Of a DNA stretch of 64,000 nucleotides, positions 34,119 through 43,683 are shown piece by piece. The stretch comes from Streptosporangium becharense (GTDB lineage: Bacteria; Actinomycetota; Actinomycetes; Streptosporangiales; Streptosporangiaceae), in contig NZ_JACHMP010000001.1 of assembly GCF_014204985.1 (NCBI RefSeq), forward strand, positions 4,464,001 to 4,528,000. The letters run 5' to 3'. Under the pieces are notes generated by a model. That model did no database searches and had not been told where the DNA came from. It was given only the letters and a program-made list of their open reading frames with translations. A program made the position numbers and the translations under genes. The first letter of the stretch is position 1. The number at the start of each line of letters is the position of its first letter.

Positions 34119-35009
34119 TTATGCGGCGAGCAGCACCCTATCGACGGTCTGCTGCTCGTAGTCATTCGGGCTGAGGTAGCCGAGGGCGGAATGTCTTCTT
34201 CGGGTGTTGTAGCGGGTGATCCACTTGAAGACGGCCAGGCGGGCCTCACGTGCCGAGGGCCAGCGCTTGGCGCCCTGCAGCGTCTCGCGTTTGAGGCTGG
34301 CGTTGAACGCCTCCGCGGCGGCGTTGTCGGCGCTGGTGCCGACGGCTCCCATGGATTGGTGTACGCCGAGTTCGGCACAGACCTTGGCGAACTCGGCCGA
34401 GGTGTACTGGGCTCCATGATCGGAGTGGAAGATCGCGCCGTCCAGGCTGCCCCGGATCGCGGCGGCGGCCCGCAGCGCGTCGGTCACCAGCTTGGTGCGC
34501 ATGTGGTCGGCGATCGACCAGCCCGCCAATCGGCGTGAGCCCAGATCCAGCACGGTCGCCAGATAGAGGAACCGGCCATCGCCGACGGGCAGGTACGTGA
34601 TGTCGCCGACGTAGCGCCGGTTCGGGGCCGGTGCGGTGAAGTCCCGCTGGATCAAGTCGGGCACCTTGTGATGCGATGGCTCGGGCACCGTGGTGCGCAC
34701 CTTCTTGCGCAGGTGCAGCCCGACGATGCCGGAACGGCGCATCACTCGTGCGACCCGCTTGTGGTTGACCCTGCGCCCCCGGGCCCGCAGCTCAGCGGTG
34801 ACGCGTGGACTGCCGTAGGTGCCGTCGAACGCATCGTGGATCTGCTTGATCTCCTCCGCCAGCGCGGCATCGGCCGCGGCCCGCTCCGCCCGGGCTGGAG
34901 CGGCCTTGCGCCACCGGTAGAACCCCGAGCGGGACACCTTCAAGATCCGGCACAGCCGCTTCACGCCGAAGGCGTCCCGATGGTCGTCAACGAACTCGAA
35001 GCGGCTCAC
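34119..35009 (-). CDS. IS3-family transposase OrfB
   Basis: A 296-residue integrase-core transposase: HTH_21-like GTYGSPRVTAELRARGRRVN, then the DDE residues in YVGDITYLPVG, IFHSDHGAQYTS and AFNASLKRETL, with the tail YNTRRRHSALGYLSP. GTG 35009 overlaps the orfA stop by 4 nt (GTGA). A -1 frameshift fusion is also possible because the frame is open upstream to 35216. Confidence 0.9.
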   Translation of the reverse strand: MSRFEFVDDHRDAFGVKRLCRILKVSRSGFYRWRKAAPARAERAAADAALAEEIKQIHDAFDGTYGSPRVTAELRARGRRVNHKRVARVMRRSGIVGLHLRKKVRTTVPEPSHHKVPDLIQRDFTAPAPNRRYVGDITYLPVGDGRFLYLATVLDLGSRRLAGWSIADHMRTKLVTDALRAAAAIRGSLDGAIFHSDHGAQYTSAEFAKVCAELGVHQSMGAVGTSADNAAAEAFNASLKRETLQGAKRWPSAREARLAVFKWITRYNTRRRHSALGYLSPNDYEQQTVDRVLLAA

Positions 35010-35341
35010 CAGTTCGTCTCTCCGGCGAAATATTTCGCCGCCCGGCGCAGGATGTCGCGCTCCAGCTCCAGCTCCAGCTCCCGGATCCGGGCCTTGAGCT
35101 GCTTGTTCTCCTCTTCCAGCACGTCGTCGGACGATAGCGGGCCCCGCGCTAGCCGCTTGACCGGGCCCGCCTTCTTCGCCCCGGCCGTGCCGTTCGCGCG
35201 GGCCTCCTTGACCCACAGGCGCAGCGTCTCGCGGTTGATCCCCAAGTCCCGGGCCACCGACGCGTACGTCCGCGCCGGATCAGACAGGTACAACGCGACG
35301 GCGTCCGCCTTGAACTCCGGCGGGTACGACTTCATCGCCAC
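35006..35341 (-). CDS. IS3-family transposase OrfA
   Basis: A 111-residue HTH protein (YPPEFKADAVALYLSD; DLGINRETLRLWVKEAR) followed by a leucine-zipper coil (EENKQLKARIRELELELERD). Typical OrfA, translationally coupled to orfB. Confidence 0.9.
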   Translation of the reverse strand: MAMKSYPPEFKADAVALYLSDPARTYASVARDLGINRETLRLWVKEARANGTAGAKKAGPVKRLARGPLSSDDVLEEENKQLKARIRELELELERDILRRAAKYFAGETNW

Positions 35342-35401
35342 GTGGAACTCCTTGTCTCCGGATTTCCATCATCCGGTATTCAAGGTGTCCACACCTCGGG
35401 G

Positions 35402-35623
35402 GCAGGGCCCAGTGACGGGCTAACCGCCCTGCTGCGTTCGCTGCAATTGCTCGCCGTCGACCCAACCCACCTGCCCTCACATAAGGGCCGTACCCCCAAG
35501 TAGCGCGAACTGGTCCGGCTGACCACCCACCACCCGATCCAGCTGCTACTTGTCGCCAACGGAGCCCGCTGGTGGTTCACCGCGCAGGCGGCAGGCGGCA
35601 CGGTCAAGCTGATTCCGCAGTAG
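35402..35623 (+). pseudogene. Degraded coding remnant
   Basis: A plus-strand frame reads LTALLRSLQLLAVDPTHLPS, one internal TAG, then RELVRLTTHHPIQLLLVANG and ends at TAG 35621. The composition is protein-like and the single internal stop suggests a decayed 3' end of a gene cut by the IS3 element. The family is not recognised. Confidence 0.4.
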
Positions 35624-36075
35624 CTACTGCACTGCCCGAGCTTGATGTCGATGCCCCAACCCCTGATCCGTAGCACGGTCGGCGCTGTCCAAGGGTGACA
35701 CGAACGCCTGTTCAGAAGCGATGTCCGACGTCGGGGTTCCACAGCCGTCCGTGGTTGTCGGGTGTTGTGTTAGCACTATGTTAGCAAGCTCAACCGGCAC
35801 CGACTCCGCTCTGCTGCGCGCTCAGCAATCACTCTGCTGTCCATATCAGCAAGCAAGCCACGCTAGACCGATCGGGTCGGCCCTCCTAAGCATCCCTAGA
35901 TTGGGACTACTTTTGTCTCAGTTGCCCGAATGGAACGTACAGATAGTCGAAAACGGTTTCATAACAATATGCTCTCCTCTGGCATCGGTGGCCATCCCTG
36001 CTGTTAAGTATGCTCAGGCAAGGTAAAGAAGTTGCTGGATGCACAACCCTCTGTCACGGTGCGAAGGGGGATGTG
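35624..36075. promoter_or_regulatory. Leader region of the DISARM-like operon
   Basis: This 452-bp region has no gene. It is AT-richer than the chromosome and contains the direct repeat GTTAGCA at 35769-35775 and 35780-35786, spaced 11 bp (one helical turn), a possible regulator site. A TTGTCT near 35911 is a possible -35; the -10 is not clear. The five-gene operon must be driven from here or from the flanking IS. Confidence 0.4.
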
Positions 36076-37041
36076 GTGGCGACTCAAACAACCCCTCAGG
36101 AGAGCAAGCGGTCAGTGTTCATGCACTCGGTCGCCGGCCAATCCCGCGCAATCCCCGATTGGTTCACGGCGTGGCTCCGCCTGGGGATCACGACAGCCAA
36201 GGGGTCGCTCGAATCTGCTCAGCGGCAAACTGTTGTAGCCGTCTCAGTCACAACGCGGCTCCAGAGCGCAGCAGCCATCGCCCTCGGGTACGTCTGCCAG
36301 CGCTACACCCAGCGTAACCGCAAGCCTCTGACAGCCGACTGGTCAATCTCCCTCAGTGATGTCACGCCTGGAACGCGGATCTGGGTGAGGACTCCGAAAC
36401 GAGTCATCGTTGGGGACTACCTCACCGGCCTACCGGACCGCCTCTATTTGAATACCCCCAAGACGGGAGCGTTCCAGACCCGGTTGGTGAAGGAGGTTAG
36501 GACGCCTCCACCTGGGGTGTTAACAGTCGGCGCAACAACCTATTCCGACACGGAGACCACCTTCGTGAAGTCTCTGCTGCCCAGCGCAGACCCAGAGGAG
36601 TTCCTCTCGTCGTGGGATTGGGGTCTCTTGCTTGTGGGGTCGCCTGAGCGCATCTACGGCGACCTGGCCGAGCAAATTTCGACGCCGAACGGTCTTCGGT
36701 TCGGCCCTATGAGTTCGATCGTCCGGCCGATCGAACTCACGGCCCCTGTGGGTTGGCGCAGTTCGGTCATGTCCTCCCGGGCGGAGACACCCGCCTGGGA
36801 GGCGTTCCCCACTTCACCGCACTTAGTGATCCTCGACGGGGCCTATGCCACGAGCCGGTGGCTCCCCGAATGCCCGGCCCCTGTAGTCATCGCCATCCTG
36901 GAGCGAACCGAGCCGGGCGTGGACGCGGCGGTGGCCACCTTGATGCAGGAGCGTGCCTACGCAACACCTGTCCGCGACCATGAACTTGGTTGGAACGCAC
37001 CAGCGGGCTGCGAGGTTCTGGCATTCAGGAGGGCACTGTGA
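36076..37041 (+). CDS. Unknown first gene of DISARM-like operon
   Basis: A protein of about 321 residues that I do not recognise. GTG 36076 lies five nt after AAGGGGG; an upstream in-frame ATG at 36010 is possible. Beta-rich segments (ISLSDVTPGTRIWVRTPKRV) precede a Rossmann-like C-terminal region with PHLVILDGAYATSRWLPECP and VVIAILERTEPG, similar in feel to a helicase-type Walker B/motif III without a visible Walker A. It overlaps the next gene by 4 nt (GTGA). By position it, or it together with the next gene, could correspond to DrmE of class 2 DISARM, but no motif confirms this. Confidence 0.7.
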   Translation: MATQTTPQESKRSVFMHSVAGQSRAIPDWFTAWLRLGITTAKGSLESAQRQTVVAVSVTTRLQSAAAIALGYVCQRYTQRNRKPLTADWSISLSDVTPGTRIWVRTPKRVIVGDYLTGLPDRLYLNTPKTGAFQTRLVKEVRTPPPGVLTVGATTYSDTETTFVKSLLPSADPEEFLSSWDWGLLLVGSPERIYGDLAEQISTPNGLRFGPMSSIVRPIELTAPVGWRSSVMSSRAETPAWEAFPTSPHLVILDGAYATSRWLPECPAPVVIAILERTEPGVDAAVATLMQERAYATPVRDHELGWNAPAGCEVLAFRRAL

Positions 37042-38570
37042 ATGGCATCGCCCTCGCCGACAGCTATTACCGCAGCGCCGAGGCAGCCCCGCAGCGCGTT
37101 CATGTGGATGACGCTGCGGCGCACCGGTTTTCCCGGGAAGTCCGATCCCTGCTCAAGGCACTCCAGGACGAACCCGACTCGCCAGCCTGGGAATCCTTAT
37201 CACGTCTCGCCAACGCCGCTCGATGGCGAGGGCTCTACGACCCTGTGCCCTTCTCCAGCGCGGCGTCCACCACCGCTCCGCTGCTCAGAGAACTCGTATG
37301 CTCAGCTGAAGCCCTTCGCATTGGTGCTCCCGTCCACCTTCTGCCATTACTCGACTCCTTGCGGATGACAGCGGAAGCGTACGAGTCCGGAGGCAATGAA
37401 CCATTCGGATCCGCAGTGATGAGCACGTTGGAGGAGGTGGATCCTACCAGCGCCTGTTTGATTGCAAGGAATCGTCGCACTGCCCTCGCGCTCGCGGACT
37501 GGCTGCGATCTCGGCACGGTCAAGCACCTTCCGTCTTCGTGCCTGCCGAATATGCCCGCCACGAACCACTCCATCTCGCCGTCGTCTGTGGGCCGAGTTT
37601 CGTCTTCCCTCTTCAGCTACTCACGACACCCCGAGCCATGGCGGTCCAGCTTGTACACCATCACTGGGTTCGCGACGAGGAGAAGATCCCAGGGCTTTTC
37701 GGCCAATTCGCCACGATAACGCTAACAACACGGATCCAGGAGCCCATGCGCCCAGCGGTGAGCTGGCAACCGTGGAGCGGCACTCCAGCCGCCGAGCTCC
37801 AGATCGCTCCCGACTGGGAAAGCGTTCTGGCTTCCGCCCCCCGGACTCTGGCCAAGGATACCGAGAAGGTGCTTGCCCGCCTTGCCGTACTCGGCGGGAA
37901 GCATGCGATCTGGCTCCCAGTTGAGGGGGAACGCATCCGTGGCCTGGACCCCGCCGCGCCCCCGGGTGAGCGCGTGACTTCCCTGCCCATGTCCTCTGTA
38001 ACTCAAGGCACGATTCTCATCCTCCGTGCGGGGGTCAGTGAAGCCGCGACTACTCGGGAAGTGGCCTATGGGCTGCTCGGAAATACCAAGGGCGCTGAGG
38101 TCAGGCACCTGCAAGAGGATTGGAAGTGCCGGCTTCGGCGGCTACTTGACGATCAAGGGCCGACGGCGATCACTCGGCGGCTCGCCGCACTCGGTGTCGA
38201 GGTTCACAACATCTCGCACTGGGCCCATGAGGAGCTCATCCAACCGCGAAAGGTCGAGGACTTCAAGGTCCTGTTGCGCATGCTCGGGATCGGGGATGTA
38301 ACCACCTACATCGAGGCAGGTCAGGTGCTGCGCCGAGCCGTTGTCACGGCCGGACACCGCCTCATGGAAGCATTGGAAAGCAAGGCCAACAGCTGCGATC
38401 TGCATCAGCTAGAAGCTGGTGGCGTGATCGAACTCCATTTGGATGACGTTCCCGGTGCCGCCCCAATGACCGCTTACCAGGTCCTGGCACTTCGAGAGGA
38501 ACCGACTGCGGTCGCCCTCCGCGATTGCCGCAGACCTTTCGCGATACGAGGAGTGGAATGGCTCGAATGA
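37038..38570 (+). CDS. Unknown second gene of DISARM-like operon
   Basis: A 510-residue soluble protein with no clear catalytic motif. It is helical at the N-terminus (HRFSREVRSLLKALQDEP), has a middle part with LHLAVVCGPSFVFPLQLLTT and TFLIL-type strands, and ends with a helical region (RRLLDDQGPTAITRRLAALG, RKVEDFKVLLRMLGIGDVTT). GTG 37038 follows CAGGAGGG and overlaps the preceding stop by 4 nt; its own stop overlaps the helicase ATG by 4 nt. Translation of the five proteins is therefore coupled and probably stoichiometric. A DrmE-like role is possible; this needs a profile search. Confidence 0.75.
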   Translation: MNGIALADSYYRSAEAAPQRVHVDDAAAHRFSREVRSLLKALQDEPDSPAWESLSRLANAARWRGLYDPVPFSSAASTTAPLLRELVCSAEALRIGAPVHLLPLLDSLRMTAEAYESGGNEPFGSAVMSTLEEVDPTSACLIARNRRTALALADWLRSRHGQAPSVFVPAEYARHEPLHLAVVCGPSFVFPLQLLTTPRAMAVQLVHHHWVRDEEKIPGLFGQFATITLTTRIQEPMRPAVSWQPWSGTPAAELQIAPDWESVLASAPRTLAKDTEKVLARLAVLGGKHAIWLPVEGERIRGLDPAAPPGERVTSLPMSSVTQGTILILRAGVSEAATTREVAYGLLGNTKGAEVRHLQEDWKCRLRRLLDDQGPTAITRRLAALGVEVHNISHWAHEELIQPRKVEDFKVLLRMLGIGDVTTYIEAGQVLRRAVVTAGHRLMEALESKANSCDLHQLEAGGVIELHLDDVPGAAPMTAYQVLALREEPTAVALRDCRRPFAIRGVEWLE

Positions 38571-40267
38571 TCCCCCCGGTGATTGATCGAGGCGCGCCGC
38601 CCGGTGAGCGGCGCCTTTTCGAGCGGCTCCGGAGCGATCCTGGGACAGACGGCTGGATCGTGCTGCATTCGCTGCACATCGCCCAGCACCGCAGACAGGT
38701 GGAAGGCGAGGCGGATTTCGTCATCATCGTTCCCCGCCTGGGAGTTCTGTGCATGGAGGTCAAGTCTCATCGCACCGTCAGCCGCGACAGCTCGGGCACG
38801 TGGCATCTAGGAGCTCAGCAACCGACTAGTCGTAGCCCTTTCACGCAAGCTGCCGAGGCCATGCATAGCCTGAGGGCCTTCCTCGGGAGGAGCAGGCGCG
38901 ATCTCACGCACATTCCGTTCTGGTCAGCGGTCTGGTTCACAGACGCGAATGCGACAGCCGTACCGTCCTCGCCCGAATGGCACCATTGGCAACTCCTTGA
39001 TCGCGGTGATTTGATCCGCCATCCCGTCTCCAGGTCGCTGACTTCCGTCCTGGTCCAGGCACGTCGTCATCTGTCGGCCACCCGGCCCAGCTTTGACGCC
39101 GCGCGAAACGAGCCTACGGAAGCTCAGTGCGAGGAACTGGCCACGAAACTCCGCCCGCGCTTCGAACTGGCAATATCACCGGCCGACGTACGGCGCCTGC
39201 GAGATGACGATCGCCTGACGTTTTTGCAAGAACAGTACGATGCCCTTGACCTCATCGAGTCCGAGCCCCGGGTGCTGTTCGCCGGCGCAGCCGGCACAGG
39301 TAAGACCTTCCTGGCGCTCGAAGCTGCCCGGCGAGCCAGCCTCCAGGGGCAGTCGGCGCGAGTGCTCTGTTTCAACCAGCTGCTGGGCAGATGGCTGGCC
39401 GACCAGCTTGGGAATTTCCCGGGCGTGCGTGCCGGGACCCTCCACCGTGCAATGCTCGACCTGGCCCAGGTGAAGGTACCCGGAGATAATCCGGGTGCTG
39501 ACTGGTGGCAGGAGGAACTGCCCGATCTTGCGCTTGAGGTGTTGTTCGAGCGAACCGATCCCGTCGATGTCCTGATCGTCGACGAGGCTCAGGACCTCTG
39601 CGTCCCAGGGTACTTGGATGTGCTCGACCTCATGGTCAAGGGCGGTCTGGCCGCGGGGAGATGGCTCATGTTCGGTGACTTCCAGCGGCAGGCGATCTAT
39701 GGCCAAGGTGACGGCCGTATAGAGCTGACTGCGCGCGGCCCATCGTTCTTTCAGCCGGTCCTGCACCACAATTGCCGCAACACCCCGCGCATTGGCCAGG
39801 CGGCGGCGCAGCTCACCGGCCTGGGGAACGTCTACCGGAAGTTCCGGCGTCCCGATGACGGCATTGATGTCGAGTACTACAAGTACGGCTCGCCGTCCGA
39901 GCAGGAGACTAAGCTCGCCCGGGCACTTGATGCCCTGTACAAGGACCATTACCCACCCGAGCAGATTGTCGTGCTCTCCGCCCGCACTCAAGGCGCCGCC
40001 CATATCAGCACCTCACCCGCTCTACGCCAGCGGCTGAGCCCTTACTCCTCGGCCAAAGCTGGCCAGACCGGATACTCGACCATTCATGCGTTCAAGGGGC
40101 TCGACGCGCCGGCCGTCATTGTGACTGACGTGGAGTCGGCTGAGGGGCCCGGAGCAGAGGCTCTGCTGTATGTGGCCTTAAGCAGGGGTTCCGATCGGCT
40201 CATCGTGCTCGCCAAGGATCAGGCGATGCGCCAGATGGCGCGCAATCTCGGCAGGGGGTACGCGTGA
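38567..40267 (+). CDS. NERD-domain superfamily-1 helicase (UvrD-like)
   Basis: A 566-residue protein. The N-terminal nuclease-related domain shows GEADFVIIVPRLGVLCMEVK, in which D, E and K match a restriction-type core. The helicase follows: Walker A FAGAAGTGKTFLALEAA, motif II VLIVDEAQDL, LMFGDFQRQAIYG, HHNCRNTPRI and the UvrD_C_2-type GYSTIHAFKGLDAPAVI / LLYVALSRGSDRLIVLA. ATG 38567 lies in an ATGA overlap with the upstream stop; longer readings start at 38525 or 38558. It probably supplies a nuclease/translocase to the DISARM-like system, a role filled by SNF2-type DrmD or PLD-type DrmC in the classical versions. Confidence 0.85.
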   Translation: MIPPVIDRGAPPGERRLFERLRSDPGTDGWIVLHSLHIAQHRRQVEGEADFVIIVPRLGVLCMEVKSHRTVSRDSSGTWHLGAQQPTSRSPFTQAAEAMHSLRAFLGRSRRDLTHIPFWSAVWFTDANATAVPSSPEWHHWQLLDRGDLIRHPVSRSLTSVLVQARRHLSATRPSFDAARNEPTEAQCEELATKLRPRFELAISPADVRRLRDDDRLTFLQEQYDALDLIESEPRVLFAGAAGTGKTFLALEAARRASLQGQSARVLCFNQLLGRWLADQLGNFPGVRAGTLHRAMLDLAQVKVPGDNPGADWWQEELPDLALEVLFERTDPVDVLIVDEAQDLCVPGYLDVLDLMVKGGLAAGRWLMFGDFQRQAIYGQGDGRIELTARGPSFFQPVLHHNCRNTPRIGQAAAQLTGLGNVYRKFRRPDDGIDVEYYKYGSPSEQETKLARALDALYKDHYPPEQIVVLSARTQGAAHISTSPALRQRLSPYSSAKAGQTGYSTIHAFKGLDAPAVIVTDVESAEGPGAEALLYVALSRGSDRLIVLAKDQAMRQMARNLGRGYA

Positions 40268-43200
40268 TGGCGGATTTCCTCGGCTCGCGAGCGCAGGTCC
40301 TCAACGACCTGAAGGCTGAGCTGGTCGGCCCCAAGCCGCTCGGGAAGGCACTGAATCTCTCGAAGACCATCACATTTGCATCGAAAGAAGAGGCTCGCGG
40401 TCCCTGGCGGGATGCCGCCACAGGCGAGGAAATCCTTCACGATTTCAGGCCACTTCGCCGGTACGGCACAGCCGTACTCGCTCCGGCAGGTGAGGAAGAG
40501 ACTCTGGAGGATTCACTGCCAGAATTTGGCACTGTTTCTGACGAGGTCCTCGAACCGCTGATCAGCGACCAGCTCGTCGAGAAGCGCCAGTCGGACATCT
40601 CCAAGATCAAGCAGGAGCTGGACGATGATCTGGATCTCTCCCTGGCGAATACCCGGAAGCAGAGCACGATGGGCATCTCGGTCCACTGCCAGCTCCCCGA
40701 CGCCGCGAAAATTGTCGTGACCGCATCATTCGGCCGATACAAGCCCTTCCAAGTGGACATCGCGGGTAAGGCCGTGGACCCCTGGTGGGTTCGAAGCCCG
40801 GTCTCGGTGAGGGCGGTTTTCAGCGCGAAGAGCCTGGCGCCCACGGGAGTTCGCCGCATGGTGTATCCCGACGAGGTAGCCGTGGAGGGTGCCGATGGCC
40901 TGGAAATCGCAGTGCGCGCCTACAGCCGACGTATCGACGGCAATCACCTGATCACGCTCACGGTCACCAACCGCTCTTCCGGCCGGGGCGATCAAACATC
41001 GCTCTTTCAGGCAGAGTTCTCCGCCCTAGTGGAAGGCGGAGGCGTGTTCCTTCCCTACCCGGAGGAGCGTGGCCGCCGCGACCTGGACGCCGAAGAGCAA
41101 TCGATCGCGCTGCTCTACCGGCATCACCAGACCTTCGCGCTCGGCCATGGCTGCGCGGCGAACTGGGCTCGCGAGCCGGGCGAATCGACGACTCGGGTCG
41201 ATGCGGTTTGCCTGCCGACTTTCGAAACGCCGAGTATCACGCCGGTGATCCGCCGCGAGAACGGCACTGAGCTCGCTGTCGGCATGAAGGTACTCGCCGC
41301 CCCAGAGCGGCGAGACGAGGCAGCATCCCAAGTAGAAGAGATCATCCGGCGCTATGAGCAGTGGATCACAGACCGCTGGGGGGAGGTTCCTGACCAGCAC
41401 CGGCCCGCTGCAGAGGCTCACCTTCGCCAATGCGAGGCGGCTCTCGCTCGCATGCGCCGCGGCTGGGAGCTCATCTGCACGGATGGGCAGATCGCCACCG
41501 CCTTTCGTCTCGCCAACCAAGCCATGGTTGACCAGCAGGCAAGGTCAAGCGTCTCCCCCAGGGAGACCTTGCTCGATGGGCAAGGGTTTATCAGCGTTGA
41601 GGGAGACCCCCCTACGGGTGAACTGCCTCCCGGACGCGGAGACTGGCGTCCCTTCCAGATCGCCTTCTTCCTGGCCGTTGTCGAGTCAATCGCTTTCCCC
41701 CAGAGCGATGACCGGGACAACGTTGAGCTGATCTTCTTCCCCACAGGGGGAGGCAAGACCGAGGCTTATCTGGCCGTGGCTGCCTTCGCGATGTTCCTGC
41801 GGAGACTGCGAGATCCCGGTGACGTCGGGACTGAGGTCATCATGAGGTACACACTCCGGCTTCTGACCGCGCAGCAGTTCCTCCGTGCAGCAGCTTTGAT
41901 CTGCGCCATGGAACAACTCCGCGCTGGCCGTAGCGACCTGGGCAGCGAGCCGTACACCATCGGCATCTGGTTGGGTGGCGCAACGACACCAAACAGGCGC
42001 GACAAGGCGGTGGAGGCGTGGAAGGACATGGCCAAGGAGCCTGCCCAGGCAGCCAACAAATTTTTACTGCTGCGCTGCCCATGGTGCGCGGCAAAGCTTG
42101 GGCCGACCGCCGAGCAGATGAAGGCCCGCGGCAGACGGATTCGGCATTCAGTTATTCCCGGATACCGTTATCACCGGAATCCTGATCGAATTGCCCTGGA
42201 ATGCCCCGATAATCGATGCCCCTTCCACCGAGGACTGCCCCTACTGGTCGTAGATGAGGACATCTACGAGAAGCCGCCCTCGATGGTGATCGGCACAGTG
42301 GACAAGTTCGCCATGATTCCGTGGCGGCCCCTGGCCCGGGCGCTCTTCGGGCGAGACGGGTCGGGGCGGCAGGTCGCCTCTCCTCCTGGCCTGATCATCC
42401 AGGATGAGTTTCACCTGATTTCTGGCCCACTCGGCTCTATGGTGGGTATGTACGAGGCGGTAGTCGAAGACCTCTGCACCGATCGCCGCAAGGCAGTTCC
42501 AGTCAAGCCAAAGATCATCGCTTCCACCGCCACCATTCGGCGATATGCGCAGCAGGCGAAGGCAGTGTACGGCCGGGATCGGGTCGCTCTCTTCCCGCCA
42601 TCCGGACTGACCGCCGAGGACTCCTTTTTCGCCGTATGGGCGCGGGACGAGCGGACCAAGCAACTGCTCCCAGGTCGGCTCTATGTTGGAGTTCACGCAC
42701 CAGGCCTGGGCTCGATCCAGAGTGTTCAGGTCCGGACAGCCGCGGCACTCCTCCAGTCCGGAGGATACCTGCCCGACGAGCAGAAGGATCCTTGGTGGAC
42801 TTCCCTATGGTTCTTCAACAGCCTCCGGGAACTGGGCAACACCTTGTCTCTGATCCAAGCGGACATCCCGGATTATCTTGTCGGCATCCGGCGACGCGAA
42901 GGAATCGAACAGGCACGCTTCCCCCGGACCACCATGGAGCTCACGAGCCGCCGCCGGAACGACGAAATCCCGCGTGCGATCGACGAACTGGCCACCGACT
43001 TCGCCACCGGTAAAGCCATCGACATCTGCTTAGCATCCAACATCATCGAAGTCGGCGTCGACATCGACCGGCTCTCTCTCATGGCCGTCGTCGGCCAGCC
43101 CAAGACCACCTCTCAGTACATCCAGGTCACCGGCCGCGTCGGCCGCCGATGGCAGGAACGTCCTGGTCTGGTGGTCACGCTGTATGGTGCCGCCAAGCCG

Positions 43201-43683
43201 CGTGACCGCTCCCACTACGAACGTTTCCGCAGCTACCATGAACGCCTCTACGCCCAAGTGGAGCCAACCAGCGTCACGCCCTTCGCCCGTCCGGTCCTGA
43301 GGCGAGCACTCCGTGGAGCACTGGTCGCGCACGTCCGGACGACCGGATCCGTGGATCTGCCATCGTGGCCTCTTCCTCATGACGAGGCTGATGTTGCAGC
43401 TGGCGTCCTACTCGCCAGGGCCGAGCTGGTTGATCCCGAGGAGCTCGACGCCGTCGAACGCGAGGTCACTCAAGCGCTCCAGGAGTGGGACGACTGGGAC
43501 CGCGCGAAATGGGAGGCGAACCCGGTAACGGGTGACCCCCTCAACGGTTTGATGCGGTACGCCGGCACGGCCGAGAGCAGCGGCAAGCCTTCCTGGCCGG
43601 TGCCCACGTCGATGCGCAACGTGGACGCAGAATGCCGTGCCGCGATCACCGATGCCTTCAACACCTCTGGGGAGGTCTCATGA
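40264..43683 (+). CDS. drmA: DISARM helicase DrmA
   Basis: A 1139-residue superfamily-2 helicase. Walker A is FFPTGGGKTEAYLAV near residues 490-503. A Cys4 zinc-like insert follows (LLRCPWCAAKLG ... LECPDNRCPFHRG), then the DEFH box IIQDEFHLISGPLG near residue 714. The second RecA domain has CLASNIIEVGVDIDRLSLM and QYIQVTGRVGRRWQ. The size, insert and DrmB partner match DrmA, which binds or unwinds incoming DNA in DISARM. GTG 40264 (ATG 40267 adjacent) overlaps the helicase stop by 4 nt. Confidence 0.87.
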   Translation: MMADFLGSRAQVLNDLKAELVGPKPLGKALNLSKTITFASKEEARGPWRDAATGEEILHDFRPLRRYGTAVLAPAGEEETLEDSLPEFGTVSDEVLEPLISDQLVEKRQSDISKIKQELDDDLDLSLANTRKQSTMGISVHCQLPDAAKIVVTASFGRYKPFQVDIAGKAVDPWWVRSPVSVRAVFSAKSLAPTGVRRMVYPDEVAVEGADGLEIAVRAYSRRIDGNHLITLTVTNRSSGRGDQTSLFQAEFSALVEGGGVFLPYPEERGRRDLDAEEQSIALLYRHHQTFALGHGCAANWAREPGESTTRVDAVCLPTFETPSITPVIRRENGTELAVGMKVLAAPERRDEAASQVEEIIRRYEQWITDRWGEVPDQHRPAAEAHLRQCEAALARMRRGWELICTDGQIATAFRLANQAMVDQQARSSVSPRETLLDGQGFISVEGDPPTGELPPGRGDWRPFQIAFFLAVVESIAFPQSDDRDNVELIFFPTGGGKTEAYLAVAAFAMFLRRLRDPGDVGTEVIMRYTLRLLTAQQFLRAAALICAMEQLRAGRSDLGSEPYTIGIWLGGATTPNRRDKAVEAWKDMAKEPAQAANKFLLLRCPWCAAKLGPTAEQMKARGRRIRHSVIPGYRYHRNPDRIALECPDNRCPFHRGLPLLVVDEDIYEKPPSMVIGTVDKFAMIPWRPLARALFGRDGSGRQVASPPGLIIQDEFHLISGPLGSMVGMYEAVVEDLCTDRRKAVPVKPKIIASTATIRRYAQQAKAVYGRDRVALFPPSGLTAEDSFFAVWARDERTKQLLPGRLYVGVHAPGLGSIQSVQVRTAAALLQSGGYLPDEQKDPWWTSLWFFNSLRELGNTLSLIQADIPDYLVGIRRREGIEQARFPRTTMELTSRRRNDEIPRAIDELATDFATGKAIDICLASNIIEVGVDIDRLSLMAVVGQPKTTSQYIQVTGRVGRRWQERPGLVVTLYGAAKPRDRSHYERFRSYHERLYAQVEPTSVTPFARPVLRRALRGALVAHVRTTGSVDLPSWPLPHDEADVAAGVLLARAELVDPEELDAVEREVTQALQEWDDWDRAKWEANPVTGDPLNGLMRYAGTAESSGKPSWPVPTSMRNVDAECRAAITDAFNTSGEVS

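Larger units (their letters stand above)
34104..35393 (-). mobile_element. Complete IS3-family element
   Basis: Terminal repeats TGTGGACACC (34104-34113) and GGTGTCCACA (35384-35393) enclose coupled orfA and orfB on the minus strand. It lies directly beside the IS4 element. No target duplication is clear. Confidence 0.85.
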
